A stretch of DNA of 64,000 nucleotides, from NCBI RefSeq assembly GCF_009730915.1, contig NC_052475.1, forward strand, positions 30,441,016 through 30,505,015. Direction: 5' to 3'. Source of the stretch: Dioscorea cayenensis subsp. rotundata (taxonomy: Eukaryota; Streptophyta; Magnoliopsida; Dioscoreales; Dioscoreaceae). Position 1 is the stretch's first letter; the number at the start of each line of letters is the position of its first letter. The notes beneath the pieces were generated by a model, which saw only the letters and a list, made by a program, of their open reading frames with translations, did not search any database and was not told where the DNA came from. Shown here piece after piece: positions 37,013 through 48,715 of the stretch. The position numbers and the translations under genes were made by a program.

Positions 37013-37506
37013 AAGCTTCTTTGAGAGATTTTGATTTTGATTTTTCTTTTCTTTTTTTTTTTTAATGTTTTCCTAAGTTACCAATTGAATGCTATGGATT
37101 ATATTCATTGGAAAACCATGTAAACTTTTCATTGGCATCCAGAAATTCAAATTATTGTGATTTTAAACAAGTATTCATTTTGATCATGAATAAAGTGATG
37201 GGAATGAGATGAATTTTCTATTTTGTAAATGTTTTGTTCTATATGTAATTATATTATATTCGGAGGGGGTTTCTACAATTATCAGCCGAGCAATTAATTG
37301 CCTCAAAACTCGGTGTTGCATCCACCGGCTTAATTATCATACGTCAATCTCTGTCTACAAACGAGATCAACGAACGGCTCAGATAGAGCGTTCTCACTAA
37401 CGGGTCTAAGATCCGCAAACCCGAATCCGCTTCCACGCACCATGGAACTCTGTTTGACTGCTTCTATATTTCTCCTGCCGGACGTCGTCGTCCCATTCGC
37501 TCTGGA
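37013..37506. other. Spacer between GatA and the HAD-like gene
   Basis: Contains the GatA 3' UTR, then from about 37260 a GC-richer stretch that is probably promoter and leader of the next gene. An out-of-frame ATG at 37442 precedes the chosen start. Confidence 0.5.
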
Positions 37507-39486
37507 ATGGAAGCTCTTTGGACGATGCGATGCTGGCCGGCGGCGAGGCCCCCTCTCCGTCTTCTCCGCGGCGGAGGTACGTTTTCCCGGCGATCGTCGG
37601 TGGCAATCCATGGCGGATTGACTAGAAAGAGGGCATACGATGGGCTGCTGGTGGACGCTGGCGGGACTCTGCTGCAGCTCTCGCGGCCCGTCGAGGAAAC
37701 CTATGCATCGATTGGAAGGAAATACGGTGAGGTTTTCATCATCTTTCCCAGAAATTTGCTCAAAAAGTACTTTTTTTTTTACGAGTTTGTTGTGATATTT
37801 CATGAATGATCTGGTTTTTGAAAACCTGGTAGGAAAGGATATGAGAAAGTATCGAGTTTAAAGACATCATCGCAATTAAACTTGATGGTATATTGCTGTA
37901 TTTCAGGGTTGAAGGCAACGGAGAGTGAGATAAAGCAGGGGTTTAGGAGGGCATTCGCTGCCTCATGGCCTGAAAAGCTCCGTTACCAGGTTTTTTTTCC
38001 ATGTCTTAGTATATTATAGATTAGAATGAATAGTTATCATTCTTGTTTTTAGTGAGCAAAATTGTGCAAAATATCTTCAGAGTTCACAATTTTTTTGAGG
38101 GGGAAAAAAAATAAGGTTCAATTGATTTATTTGAAATATGGCGCAGGGTGATGGACGGCCTTTTTGGAGACTTATAGTATCAGAAGCAACAGGTTGCAAC
38201 AAAAATGACTATTTTGAAGAACTATATGAGGTGAAGTATGGTTTTTGGTGTGTTTTGTCTTTCTTGTGGTTATTCTTGTTCAAGAACTATGAATTTGCTT
38301 TATTGTGTATGTTGCCACCCCCAATAGCTATGATAAATTTGATATCTTTGCCAGCATTTTGCAAAGGGTGATGCATGGCGGCTACCAGCTGGTGCTTACA
38401 GATCACTGTGCCTTCTGAAGGATGCTGGAGGTTGTCACCAAGTATTTCCCCTTTTTCAGTTGCCTGGTATCTAAGTATAGTTTCTGATTACCCTTAAACT
38501 ACTTGACCTTCATATGCAGTTAAGTTGGCAGTTGTGTCAAATTTTGATACCCGCTTACAAAAGCTACTTAAGGACCTAAATGTTGCACATCTGTGAGTTA
38601 TGTGGTCTGTCAAAATATTTGTGTATTATTTGCTGAAATCATCATTGCTTTTGCTTGTGCTAGAACTTATGATCACTCAGCTAAGGATTTTTTTCTGATG
38701 TTCTCATCAGTTTCTAGTTTTGAGGAGTTGCATTAAATTGAAAGCTCTTTTGCACTTTGAATTTATCAGGTTTGATGCCGTAATTGTGTCTTCAGAGATT
38801 GGATATGAGAAGCCGGCCCCAGAAATCTTCAAAGCTGCTCTAGGTACAAGTAACTAATAAAATGGACTAAGAAGAAAATTACCTACGGTTGAATAGCTAG
38901 TCGGAACCCAACCATTCAACATTTTCGCTTGCTTTTTATTATTTTCAGCTGGGGAGACTCGAAAATCTACAAAATTTCATAGAGTAACACATTCAATTGT
39001 TTATGCCTATATAGTTGCTTATCATAGCCTGAAAAATATTTCTGTTTCTGTATTAGCATTCAGTGTTTGAGAATAGATGTGTACCTGCTGCAGATCAAAT
39101 AGGCGTGGAGGCCGCTAAAGCAGTTCATGTTGGAGATGATGAGAGGGCTGATAAGAATGGTGCTAATGCTATTGGAATTGATTGTTGGTAATCACCCAGG
39201 ATCTGTTTTCTTTCTACTCATTAACATGGTCAACTTCTGCCTGAATTTCATTTCAACGTCAATTCATATTGTTTCTCAAGACATGTATCACCAAGTTTAT
39301 GAATACTAGTGATTGGACTTTGCTATTTCTCCTGCTCCGTGCTTGGTGTTAGAAATTATCTGTATGCACTTAAGCAATGATTTTTGAGATACACTAACAG
39401 ATCCAACTTGTTGCAGGCTTTGGGGATCTGATGTGAAAACATTTGCCAATGTATGTGAAAGAATACTCATAGATGATTCGAAGTGA
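37507..39486 (+). CDS. HAD-like hydrolase (HDHD3-type), 8 exons
   Basis: Exons: 37507-37726, 37907-37989, 38147-38230, 38355-38430, 38520-38592, 38770-38843, 39094-39187, 39417-39486; phases close to give 257 residues. The N-terminal 40 residues are Arg-rich and acid-poor, so an organelle-targeting peptide is likely. HAD motif I is LLVDAGGTLL (nucleophile Asp50, but Gly52 where most HAD phosphatases have the acid/base Asp). Motif II is VVSNFD, motif III GYEKPAPEIF and motif IV VHVGDDERADKNGA. I recall the same DAGGTL form in plant relatives, so it seems a feature of the subfamily and not damage here. Substrate unknown. It follows GatA in the same orientation by about 0.5 kb. Confidence 0.9.
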
Positions 39487-39904
39487 AGATAAATCAACCT
39501 TAAATCTACACTGTCCCATCTTATTTAAGGCACTGCCTGAAGAACTCCAAAAATCGCTGACATTGTTTGCAAGTGAACCATGAATTCCATTCAAAGTTAC
39601 AGATTTCCTGCTAAACTTTTGTATGCGCACTCATTCATTTTTTTTAATACAACTGAATTTTCTTGTTGTGAGAAATGTAAGAAGAGATTGGTCGGTTTAG
39701 CTTTCACATTATAAAAATTATAAAATGTTTGAGCAGGATGTATTGTAACATTTGAAATGCTTGTAAAATAAATAAATAAATAAACAAACCAAGAAAAGGG
39801 CACGGGCACACACAAAATTTGTTCCCAACCCGTCTGAAATCCTACATTATTCAACTCTCTTAATGCATGATAATGGCTTGTCTTGTTTTAAGATCTTCAT
39901 TTGA

Positions 39905-40228
39905 TCAACCTCTAGAACTGGATGATTTCTTGCAGTAGCTGATGGCCTCCTTGAGTTTAGCATCTTGTTCACCTTGGGTCCAGTCATTGTATCCCCTGTA
40001 ATGGTCACATGCTTCTTTAGAATTCATGTTTACAGCCATATTTGTTCTGTTTGTGAAGAGCTTTCTCTTTAACAAGGATAACAGCTTTCTCATGGGCTTA
40101 CACCACTTTATGAATGAACATTGGTGTCGAAAATCCCTCGAAGTTTGATTTGCCATCATCTCCATGGTGTCGCCTTTGGAAGGATGAGGACTACTATAGC
40201 AATCAAATTGGAAGTGATATGTATCCAT
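39905..40228 (-). CDS. Unrecognised 107-aa protein, single exon
   Basis: The frame starts MDTYHFQFDCYSSPHPSKGD and ends in EQDAKLKEAISYCKKSSSSR plus G. It has a basic central helix (KWCKPMRKLLSLLKRKL) and a hydrophilic C-terminal half with CDHYRGYNDWTQGEQ. There is no signal peptide or membrane segment. Composition looks protein-like, and it sits in an otherwise empty gap between the 3' ends of the HAD-like gene and CUL3. I do not recognise a domain. A 45-base direct repeat overlaps the start codon (second copy 40249-40295). Confidence 0.45.
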   Translation of the reverse strand: MDTYHFQFDCYSSPHPSKGDTMEMMANQTSRDFRHQCSFIKWCKPMRKLLSLLKRKLFTNRTNMAVNMNSKEACDHYRGYNDWTQGEQDAKLKEAISYCKKSSSSRG

Positions 40229-40851
40229 GGGAATGGAGATGATTCCTCAACAATCAAATTGTAAGTGATCTGTATTCTTGGGAATAAAGATGATGTTTGT
40301 GCATTTGTTTTATTGATGTTTAATTTTGTTTATTTGGCTCTTTCCTTAACTTTTAGAGCATTAAAATGGAGTTTTTTTTCTATTGATTTATTTGGAATTT
40401 AGGAAAGCATGTTGTCTGATTTTTTGGTAATAAGAAACTTGCCTTTCTTGCTGCGTGAATTGATTGTGCATAATATTTGCTAGTCTAAAAATGGACTGTT
40501 TTTATTATTTCTGAACAGCAAGTAGATATGGAAATCAGAATCATAAACAGGATCTATGCTTTGCATTCTTGATATAAATCGAGACAAGTTAGTTAACATA
40601 AAAATAATACGATAATGCATCCTGCAACCACCATAACAATCACTATGGCACCTCATGTACACATGATCTTGGCTTCAATGGCTAATAAATATAGAAGGAA
40701 AGATGGATAAATTCAGAAGAAAGTAAGATTTCGCATTTTATCTGGATGATTCAGACACATTAAAAGCAAAATACTATGATGAGTACACGTTTTTGATACA
40801 TTGGAGAACGATCAGCTTACTGGTGCCGATGAGAGAATGCTTGCAAGGGAT

Positions 40852-43800
40852 TCAGGCGAGGTACCGATACAATTTCCGATCCACCTTGTCCCTCTCCAAG
40901 AACTCCCTCTCTATGAGGGACTCAATTCGTTTCTTTATCACAACAGGATTTGGAAGGAATCGAGCTTGCAGTTGCTTGGTCACCTCAGCAACAATGTTAT
41001 TGTGATCCAAGACTCGCCTGGATTTCATAATTCTTACTATAGCAGCTTCAATCTGAGGCTTCCTGTCCTCCTCCACTCTCTGCCTTGTCTCTTGCTTCTC
41101 TGGCTCTGATTCCTTCTGTGCCACGACCGTGCCTATCTTCACCTTGAAGAACTTGCTTGTGAACTTGTCATTGAAGTAGAATGCATCATCTTCAGCAATG
41201 TCCTTGCTCATTGGTTCTTTCCGAAGAACATTCTTACCCTTGACACAAGCAAGAGACTGGAGGCATCTCTTTAGGTCTGCAGCAGGTATGTTAGTGGCCT
41301 GTATGATTTCTTTATAGCTCAAATGATCTGATGAATTGAAAAGCATGAGAATGCACATCTGATAAGTTGAGACATTCAGCTCGTGCTTTTGACCCTTTCC
41401 AAAGGTCGCCTTTAGATCAGCTGTCCCCATATTTGTCTGCCATGTTAATCTCCTTCCAGTGTGAGTTCCAAGATAAAATGCTCTAAACCTCTCACATACA
41501 CCAAGAATTTCGGCCGGAAGGTTGCATGGGGGACTGGGTTGTGTCGGCCAGGATCCAGTTGTCAGGACTTGAACAGCAAGGGTAGGACTGTCCCCGGTAT
41601 CAAAGGACTGGCTAGCATAGAAACCTTGCATTGTATCCTGAGAGGTCTTCATGTCTGTAAACATGCCTTCTAACTTGGAAGTGAACTGATATCCACATTC
41701 TGTTTTCAGTTTCACTATCATGCTTCTCTCAGCATCATCAGAGATCGTCTTACCAGACAGAAGGCGTTTCGCCAAGTGTTGCTTGTAATATTTCTCAAAC
41801 ACATCCTTTTCCTGCAAGTACCTGAATAACATCATCACTTTGTCTAGAACAGTTTCAACATCTTCTTCACTGAACCCCTTCAGGCCCTTACGGAGCTTAT
41901 CATCAACATACAACGAAATAAACTCAGGAGATCTGTTGTTCAGATTTATGAAGTACTCAAATGATGAGTTCAAACCATTTTGGAAAGCTTTGTCATTATT
42001 AAATGCAGTGCTAATGATTTTATCATACTTGTCCTTAGCATCCAAAAGATGTTGAACAAAATCCACAGGGTCCTTCAATCTGTCTGGATCAGTTACAAGC
42101 TGCCTTCCAGTTTCCCGAAGATGAGTTGTCATAACCTCTCTAATCATGGAAAGCCCTTCAGGAACTCGGCGGAACAAGTTGTACATTCTACTCAAATCTT
42201 CATACTTATCATCCACAAGCATATTCACAAGGCCCGAATTTTCCATATGGACCAGCCTCTGCATGTGGTTTGCAATCATCTCCGTCTCCACCACAAGTGT
42301 TATTTTTGATTCACTTTTTTTGTCCAAGTAGTGTGAAACCCTCTCTATTTCTTCATTAAGCCGCCTCTCAGCTTTCTTAAGGTACTCACCACAATCACAG
42401 CATTCAATGAATTCCTGGGATTCAAGACTGTAAAAGCTAGCAGAGACATCAAGGAAAGGCTTCTCAAAATTTTCTTGATATACAGAAGATCCCAAATCCA
42501 TCAACATTTTTGTGATATTCCTCATCAAGCCTCGATTTATAACTTCTCCTGTCCTCTCTCTCTGAATAAGTTCAAGAAGCGTGTCAAGTAACCTCATCTG
42601 TATTTTGCTGGAGTAGATTATATTGTCCCTCCATAAATTAAGTCCAAGCTCATGAACAGGTGTCTTATGATTGATTGGAACAAAAGTTCTATCCATGTAC
42701 ATCAATATATCTCGAATCATTTGCAATGCCTTGTTGTGTTCCTCCCACTTTCTGTTCAGCTCCTCCAAAAATAAACCACCTTGAGCAGCCTCTATCGATC
42801 TTGATATTTCTTTTAGATGAGATGTCATAGTGGCTACAAGTCCTGAGTACAGTTTTTCTCCATATTTGTGCAGCACCATATTATATGCATTCCTGGTGTG
42901 GTAATCAAAATCCTTAGAGTAAGTAAATGCCAACAAACGGTGCAGCTAGAAAGATAAAAAATTAAAAAGACAACCATTAACCCAAAGGCAAGGAACTCTG
43001 ATAGTAGTATTACAGAACAACAAATATTATTCTGCCTTGACAATTTTATGGATTCCTTTTTGTATATCCCTATTCTACATTCGGCCAAATTCCACATGCG
43101 GAGCATCTGTATAGCTCATACGGAAACCATGAATGGTAATATTCCTAAATGGTTCAAAATTTTTCAAGAACTCCATCCCTTCAACCATTTTAGAAGGTAA
43201 TGATTCACTACCATACAAGCAATTTTTTTGCCCCAGAAAAAATTCCAAAATGGAGAACCTAGAACCATTTAAAACACCAACACTTAACCACATAAAAATA
43301 AAGAAGGCAGTTAGACAATTGAATCAATATGCACAAATGCATGAGAGAATAAATCCCATGATATGTCAGGAGAAGTATAATCAAAATCAAACTCCCATAT
43401 TTCTTTGAAATGATGTTATGGGCAAATTTATTAGATGATTCAAGAAGAATTCTTTGATTGAAAATAAAGGCAAAAAAACAGAAAAGCATAAATTCAGACA
43501 CAAAATTATGACACCAGATTTCAGACTAACTAGTAGAGTTTGTCACAATGGAATACACAAGAGGAGGTACATGAGAAATGTCCCTCAAATTCCACCATTT
43601 AATATAAAATAACAAAACGAAAGTCCTATTGCAATGTCTGCATTGATCCTCTTTTCTACACCAAAGATGAACCCATCAAACATTCTTATCTACCTCCTCA
43701 AAGCACAGACCTGAATTTACTTCTAGATGTTCAAAACATCATGTGAAACATTAACTCTGCTGGCATTGCAGCCACCAAGATGTTGAGTGAATGCATGCAC

Positions 43801-44401
43801 TTAATCTCCATAATTATGTGAGATAATTACATCAGTAAAAATTAGTACTAAGAACAAGAAGATTGCTAGATAACACATTAAGTGTGTCATGAAAAAGAAC
43901 ACAGAAACTTTGAGAACCTCCTTGAGATTGAAAATCTGTTGATTGTCTGCCACGTTCAACATACTTCTGAGATATCTCCATCTTATTGCAAGAAAAGGAT
44001 CTCGTAACACTAAAGCTCTCAATGCGCCCAAAAAAAGCTAATGAAAATCAAAAACAATTGAGCAACAACAAAACCATCCACTCAAGAATGAAGATGACAA
44101 CAGGAAGCTACGTAAATTCATGATTTTTTTTCACCTTTTCTTCACATACTAATCAATTCATTCATTAATCAAAAACCATAACTTTTTTTCACTAATTAAT
44201 TAAAATTTAAAAAAAATTAAAGGGAAAAAAAAATCCAAACCTATAGAGCTCCTCGAAGGAGAGGCCACTGGCGTTGTGATTATAGATCTCATGTATGGCA
44301 TGCTCGAGTATCCTCCACGTTTTCTCAGCATACTTGGGATCAATCTCCACCCGATGCTTAAACGCCTCGATCTTGAAGTTCCGCTTCTTCGGCGCGCTCA
44401 T
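40852..44401 (-). CDS. CUL3: Cullin-3, 2 exons, 733 aa
   Basis: Exon 1 is 44401-44241 and exon 2 is 42892-40852, joined inside the Arg codon of ELYRNAYNMVLHKYG. The two-exon form and 733-residue length match Arabidopsis CUL3A/B as I know them. The start MSAPKKRNFKIEAFKHR matches family N-termini. Motifs include YMDRTFV, CDCGEYLKKAERRLNEEIER, FRYLQEKDVFEKYYKQHLAK and the neddylation site VRIMKSRRVLDHNN with acceptor Lys677; the end is YRYLA. CUL3 scaffolds BTB-protein ubiquitin ligases with RBX1 at its C-terminus. The leader has a telobox on the complementary strand (44451-44459). The 1.35-kb intron holds no other gene. It is the ordinary intron-bearing counterpart to the divergent intronless cullin 21 kb away. 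Confidence 0.96.
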
Positions 44402-45150
44402 CGCTCCCGGCCTCCCCGCCAATCCACAACACAGAGAAGAGGAATTAGGGTTAGGGTTTCGGTAGATCGAAGAAGGAGGAGTCGCGAATTCTTCGGGATT
44501 TTAATGGATTTGAGCAAATGATATCATATCATTCGATGATACCTGAGAGTTTTCCTCTTCTTGTTCTTGTTCTTCTTCTTCTCTTTTGGATGAGTTTTTT
44601 AGGTCTTTCTTTCCTTTTTTTTTTTCCTAAATTACTAAATTGGCCCCGCTCGGATTCATCTGATTCGTTTACGTGGTGTGTTCTTTGGCCGTTTGATTAA
44701 TCTTGCGCGATTTTTGAAGCTATGCGTGGACGTATATCCATTATGGGTTGTCACGGTCTCTCAACTACCAAGTTTTTGTTCATGAAGTTTTTTTTTTATT
44801 ATTACTATTATTACTCCCATAAATTGGGTGGTAAGGATGTGAAATAACTCACAAAATGCAAGTAACTGTTTTTATTTTTATTTATTTATTTTTATGGAGA
44901 ATTATAAGATTATCAGTTTGTTACACCTTGGCCTATTGTATTTCCAAAAAAAAAAAGTACTTTAGTAATTGGATCCAAAGAAAGACTCCCCACCCAATTA
45001 CCTTGAAATCAATTTTGTCTTAGATTTACTTATTATTTTGTTAGAATAAGTTTATATGGAATGAATTTAAATAGTGCAAATCCATTTTATATTTGATTTT
45101 GTGTGTGTGTGTGTGTGTGTTAGGCTATGTTTATGTGGAATGAATTTAAA
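44402..45150. other. CUL3 promoter region and AT-rich spacer
   Basis: 44402-44530 is the CUL3 leader side with telobox. Beyond it lie T-rich tracts and a GT microsatellite (about 45101-45120). No gene is seen. Confidence 0.5.
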
Positions 45151-45152
45151 TA

Positions 45153-46463
45153 ATGTAAATAATTGATGCTCAATAGCACGGCTTGAATCTTATAATATTA
45201 TATAAAATAAATTTATTTTCAAGTAGGAAATTTAAATAACTATACTAAACACATTTCAAAAAATCAGAGTGGCGCAGCGGAAGCGTGGTGGGCCCATAAC
45301 CCACAGGTCCCAGGATCGAAACCTGGCTCTGATAAGAAACTTTGTTTTTTATTTTCTTAAAAAAATATATATATTTTTTCTTTTATACGTCTTTTTTCTT
45401 TTTCTTTCTTCTTTTTTTTTTTTTAAACACCTCCCCAACCTTCTCGATTCATTCCTTTCCTCTTTGCTCTTTGCTTTGTCATCTCCGCTCTCCAAAATTT
45501 CCAGCAACCCATTAGAGGTAAGAGCACTCTCCATCCTGCTTCTCCTCCTACGTTTATTCTCCACTTTTACATCTGAATTTATTCTGAAGCTGAATCAATC
45601 CCCTTTATGTTTTCCTTGTATTGTGTTTAATCATAGCCTGGAAGTAATTTGTTTCTCTGAGAGTTACTTCAGTTGTGTATGCAGATCAATGCTCTTGGTC
45701 TTTGCAAAAAAATCTAATCTTTATGCTTTTTCGTGCACTGCCGTTTGTAATTTCTATGTAAAGATTGAACTCATGCTACTTAATTCTGTTAATGTTGCTG
45801 CCCATTGAACATTACTGGATCAGTCTGATATTTGAATATTAATTGTCTTTGAGGAAAAAAACAAAAAAGGAATCAGATAAGGAGCATGTCTATATAAAGC
45901 TTATTCATATTCATAAAAGAGATTTTGTGTGTGTGTGTTCCCATGGTAAGGTAATAAAACTTCAACATTGCTAATTTGGTGTGAAAGTTCTTTTTGATGT
46001 GAGAACTTTTTTATGACTATAAGCTTTCTTTAATAAATTATATAGTCTTAAGCATGTCATATAACAATTTCAACATAGAAGATCATCAGTGACAGCTGGG
46101 AAATATTACCGGATTAGAGATGGAATTGTCATTGATGATGCCCAGAATTTCTTGCTGAGGGGTTTTTTTTTTGTGCTAGACTCAGGCTTGTGCTGTTTGC
46201 ATCACTCAACATGGCACTTTGATAGTATTAATGTCGAGGTCAATGGTTGTTTTATGGTCGAACGATTAAAATTACTTTTCTTGCATGTTGAAAATCTTTC
46301 ATTCCAGTATTTTTTGAGACAAGCCTTAGGCATGAGATTCTAGAGGGTGAGATGGTGGAAGTCTGGAATATTTTATGGCCTTTACTTGTTGACTTTTTTA
46401 TTCATGTTGTGGCAAGGGCTAGAATTTTCAACATAAGTGAGAGGAGTGAAAGACAATTTATTC
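45153..46463 (+). repeat. Duplicated block, copy 1: tRNA-iMet, MOG1 leader exon and intron 1
   Basis: Nearly identical to 50060-51243. It contains the whole initiator tRNA gene, a 5' UTR exon ending at 45517 (GAG|GTAAGA) and about 0.95 kb of intron 1. Differences between copies are a few substitutions and indels, so the duplication is young. Because a CACTA-like element and other DNA separate it from the coding exons, this copy could act only as a distant alternative first exon of MOG1. Confidence 0.88.
45263..45334 (+). tRNA. tRNA-iMet: Initiator tRNA-Met (CAU)
   Basis: The 72-nt gene has acceptor arms ATCAGAG/CTCTGAT, A box TGGCGCAGCGG, anticodon CAT in GGGCCCATAACCC and B box GGATCGAAACC, with discriminator A. 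AT pairing at the first acceptor position and the GGG/CCC anticodon stem mark the eukaryotic initiator form. A T run follows at about 45345-45350 as Pol III terminator, and CAA words precede it as usual in plants. Confidence 0.96.
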
Positions 46464-46608
46464 CACTTGGGTGGTGGTGGTGCAGGACACTACAAGAAAG
46501 TTATTATTTAAAAACAGAATATTAGAAATAGAATTTATTCTGCTTGTACTTGCAACGGATTAGCAACGGAATAACAATCGTTTTAAATATGATTTTAATA
46601 ACAACGGC

Positions 46609-47602
46609 TAGGCATGGTAATGGGTAGGGTATAGGTAGGGTATGCCAAAACCTTTACCCGTACCCGTAACCCCTACCCCATACCCGTACCCTTACCCGTA
46701 CCCTTCAGGGTAAAAAAAATCATACCCTTACCCTTACCCGCAGGGTACCCACTTACCCGTTGTTCAAATTATCGAATTAAATTTAAATAATAATAAAAAT
46801 AAATTAATTATACATTATATTACAATCTTTAAACACATGTCCATAAATTCAAAATTACGAGTTGATATATACTTGTTTATCTTAAATTATATAATCACAT
46901 AAAAATGACATTTATTTAGGACTCAATAGTAACTCTACCTTTTGTTTTGTTCATGTTTAACTATCTTGGTTTTTGTTTTAAATTTTTTCATATATCTACT
47001 ATTTATATTTTATATAGCTTCAAATTTTATAAATATCTAGTAAGATTTTGAATATAAAAACATTATAAGTAATTCTCATAAGTCATATCCAATTGATTTT
47101 TTATTAGTATCTTATTTTTCAGGATGTTTTTATAATTTATAGAATTAATTATTATAACATTATTTTTTTATATTTGTTTTTTTTAAATTTAATTATGATT
47201 CTTAATATATATCTAAAATTCAATTTTGATAATATTATCAAATATAAATATAAAAATTAAATAAAATTTAAAATAATATATTAAGAGAAAATTCAAAGTA
47301 TTATTTTCAAATTAATCACCATGAGAATAGATATTGAGTAAATTGTGAGTAAATGTTTAGTTTAATAAAAAATTAAATATATATATGAGAGGGTACGGGT
47401 ACGGGTTTTACCCGTACCCTTTTCAATGGGTAAGGGTAAGGGTACAGGTAGGGTAGGGGCATACCCTCACCCCGACCCTGCATCTCAAAAAAACTAACTG
47501 TAATACCCTTACTCGCTGCATCGGTCAAAGAGGGTAATACCCTCCTTGACCAGGTACGGGTATGGGTATACCCGTCGGGTAGGGTACAAATTGCCATCTC
47601 TA
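46609..47602. mobile_element. hAT-type non-autonomous element nested in the CACTA-like element
   Basis: The ends TAGGCATGGTAAT and (reverse complement) TAGAGATGGCAAT form a short imperfect inverted repeat. Both sides carry the perfect 8-bp target duplication ACAACGGC (46601-46608 and 47603-47610), the hAT mark. Inner ends are dense in GGGTAGGG and ACCCGTACCC words and the 994-bp element has no transposase. The target lies inside a CACTA subterminal repeat. Confidence 0.88.
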
Positions 47603-47649
47603 ACAACGGCTTCCAAATAGACAATTAAAAATATGATTTATTAAATTTT

Positions 47650-48366
47650 AAAAACTATCCGTTTCCAATCCGTTTCCAATCCGTTTCTAGTAGAAAGGGA
47701 CTAGAAACGGATTAAAAAAATAACCGTTTCTAATAGTAAGGGATTCCAAATGGTTTTAAAAATTAATATTTTATATAAATATTAGAAAAGATCCGTTTCT
47801 AATAGAAAGGACTAGAAACGGATTTAAAAATTAATATTTTATTTAAATATTATTAAATATTAGAAAAGATCCGTTCTTAATTCGTTTCTAATAGAAAGGG
47901 AATAGAAACGGATCTAAAAATTAATATTTTATTTAAATATTATTAAATATTAGAATATATCCGTTTCTAATCCATTTCTAATAGAAAGAGACGGATTTAA
48001 AAATTAATATTTTATTTAAATATTATTAAATATTAAAAAATATCCGTTTCTAATAGAAAGGGACTAGAAACGGATTTAAAAATTAATATTTTATTTAAAT
48101 ATTATTAAATATTTGAAAATATCCATTTCTAATCCGTTTCTAATAGAAAAGGACTAGAAACGGATTTAAAAATTAATATTTTATTTAAATATTTTTAAAT
48201 ATTAGAAAATATCTGTTTAATAGAAATGGACTAGAAACGATGTAAAAATTAATATTTTATTTAAATATTATTAAATAGTAGAAAAGATCTGTTCTTAATA
48301 TGTTTGTAATAGAAATGGACGATCTAAAAATTAATATTTTATTTAAATATTATTAAATAGTAATTT
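47650..48366. repeat. Tandem array of about 85-bp palindrome-bearing units
   Basis: About eight units each combine ATCCGTTTCTAATAGAAAGG, ACTAGAAACGG and a spacer AAAAATTAATATTTTATTTA. In each unit TCCGTTTCTA and TAGAAACGGA face each other, so every unit can form a small hairpin. Such subterminal repeats are typical transposase-binding regions of CACTA elements. Units become more diverged toward the right. Confidence 0.8.
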
Positions 48367-48467
48367 CATTATAATAATTAAAAAAGTAATTAAATAAAAT
48401 AATAATAATAAAAAAACATACCCTTTAGGATTCACTTGAGCCCCAACCCTATATCAAACATTGCCTT

Positions 48468-48715
48468 GTGCTCCGACCCAACTATCCTCTCCTTCGGCGT
48501 CACCATTGCCGTCGAAGCCACGGCCGGCGCTGCTGCCGACGTTCCGGCACGGGCTTCTTCTCGATTAGGCTTCCTATCGCCGATCCCTTGAGCTTCCCAA
48601 CGCCGACAAGCTTGAAGCCCTTCGCCAAGAGAACGCCGTGCTCCGCATCGCTAAGAACGACCTCGCCAAATTCCTCTCCAAAATCCATAACGGCTGAGCC
48701 ATCAGGTGATAACCT
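48468..48715 (+). pseudogene. GC-rich exon-like fragment, possibly captured gene piece
   Basis: A sharp rise in GC content against A/T-rich surroundings. One frame reads RSLELPNADKLEALRQENAV, followed by LRIAKNDLAKFLSKI, an amphipathic coiled-coil-like segment, then a stop and a possible donor (CAG|GTGATA at 48705). The same frame is closed upstream. T-rich intron-like DNA follows to about 49.7 kb. I cannot name the parent gene. Position next to a CACTA repeat array makes transposon capture plausible. Confidence 0.35.

Larger units (their letters stand above)
46488..48420. mobile_element. CACTA-like element, left end plus repeat array, incomplete
   Basis: CACTACAAGAAAG at 46488 is the classical CACTA terminal sequence. 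The subterminal region then carries words built on TCCGTTTCTA and TAGAAACGGA. It is interrupted by a hAT element (46609-47602). I found no matching CTTGTAGTG right end up to 51.2 kb, so the element is truncated or its right end has diverged. It carries no recognisable transposase. Confidence 0.65.

Noticed and set aside
45269-45808. 179-codon frame starting inside the tRNA gene
   Set aside because: Low-complexity Phe/Ser translation of the tRNA, a T-rich spacer and MOG1 leader/intron; the duplicate at 50192 is the same shadow.
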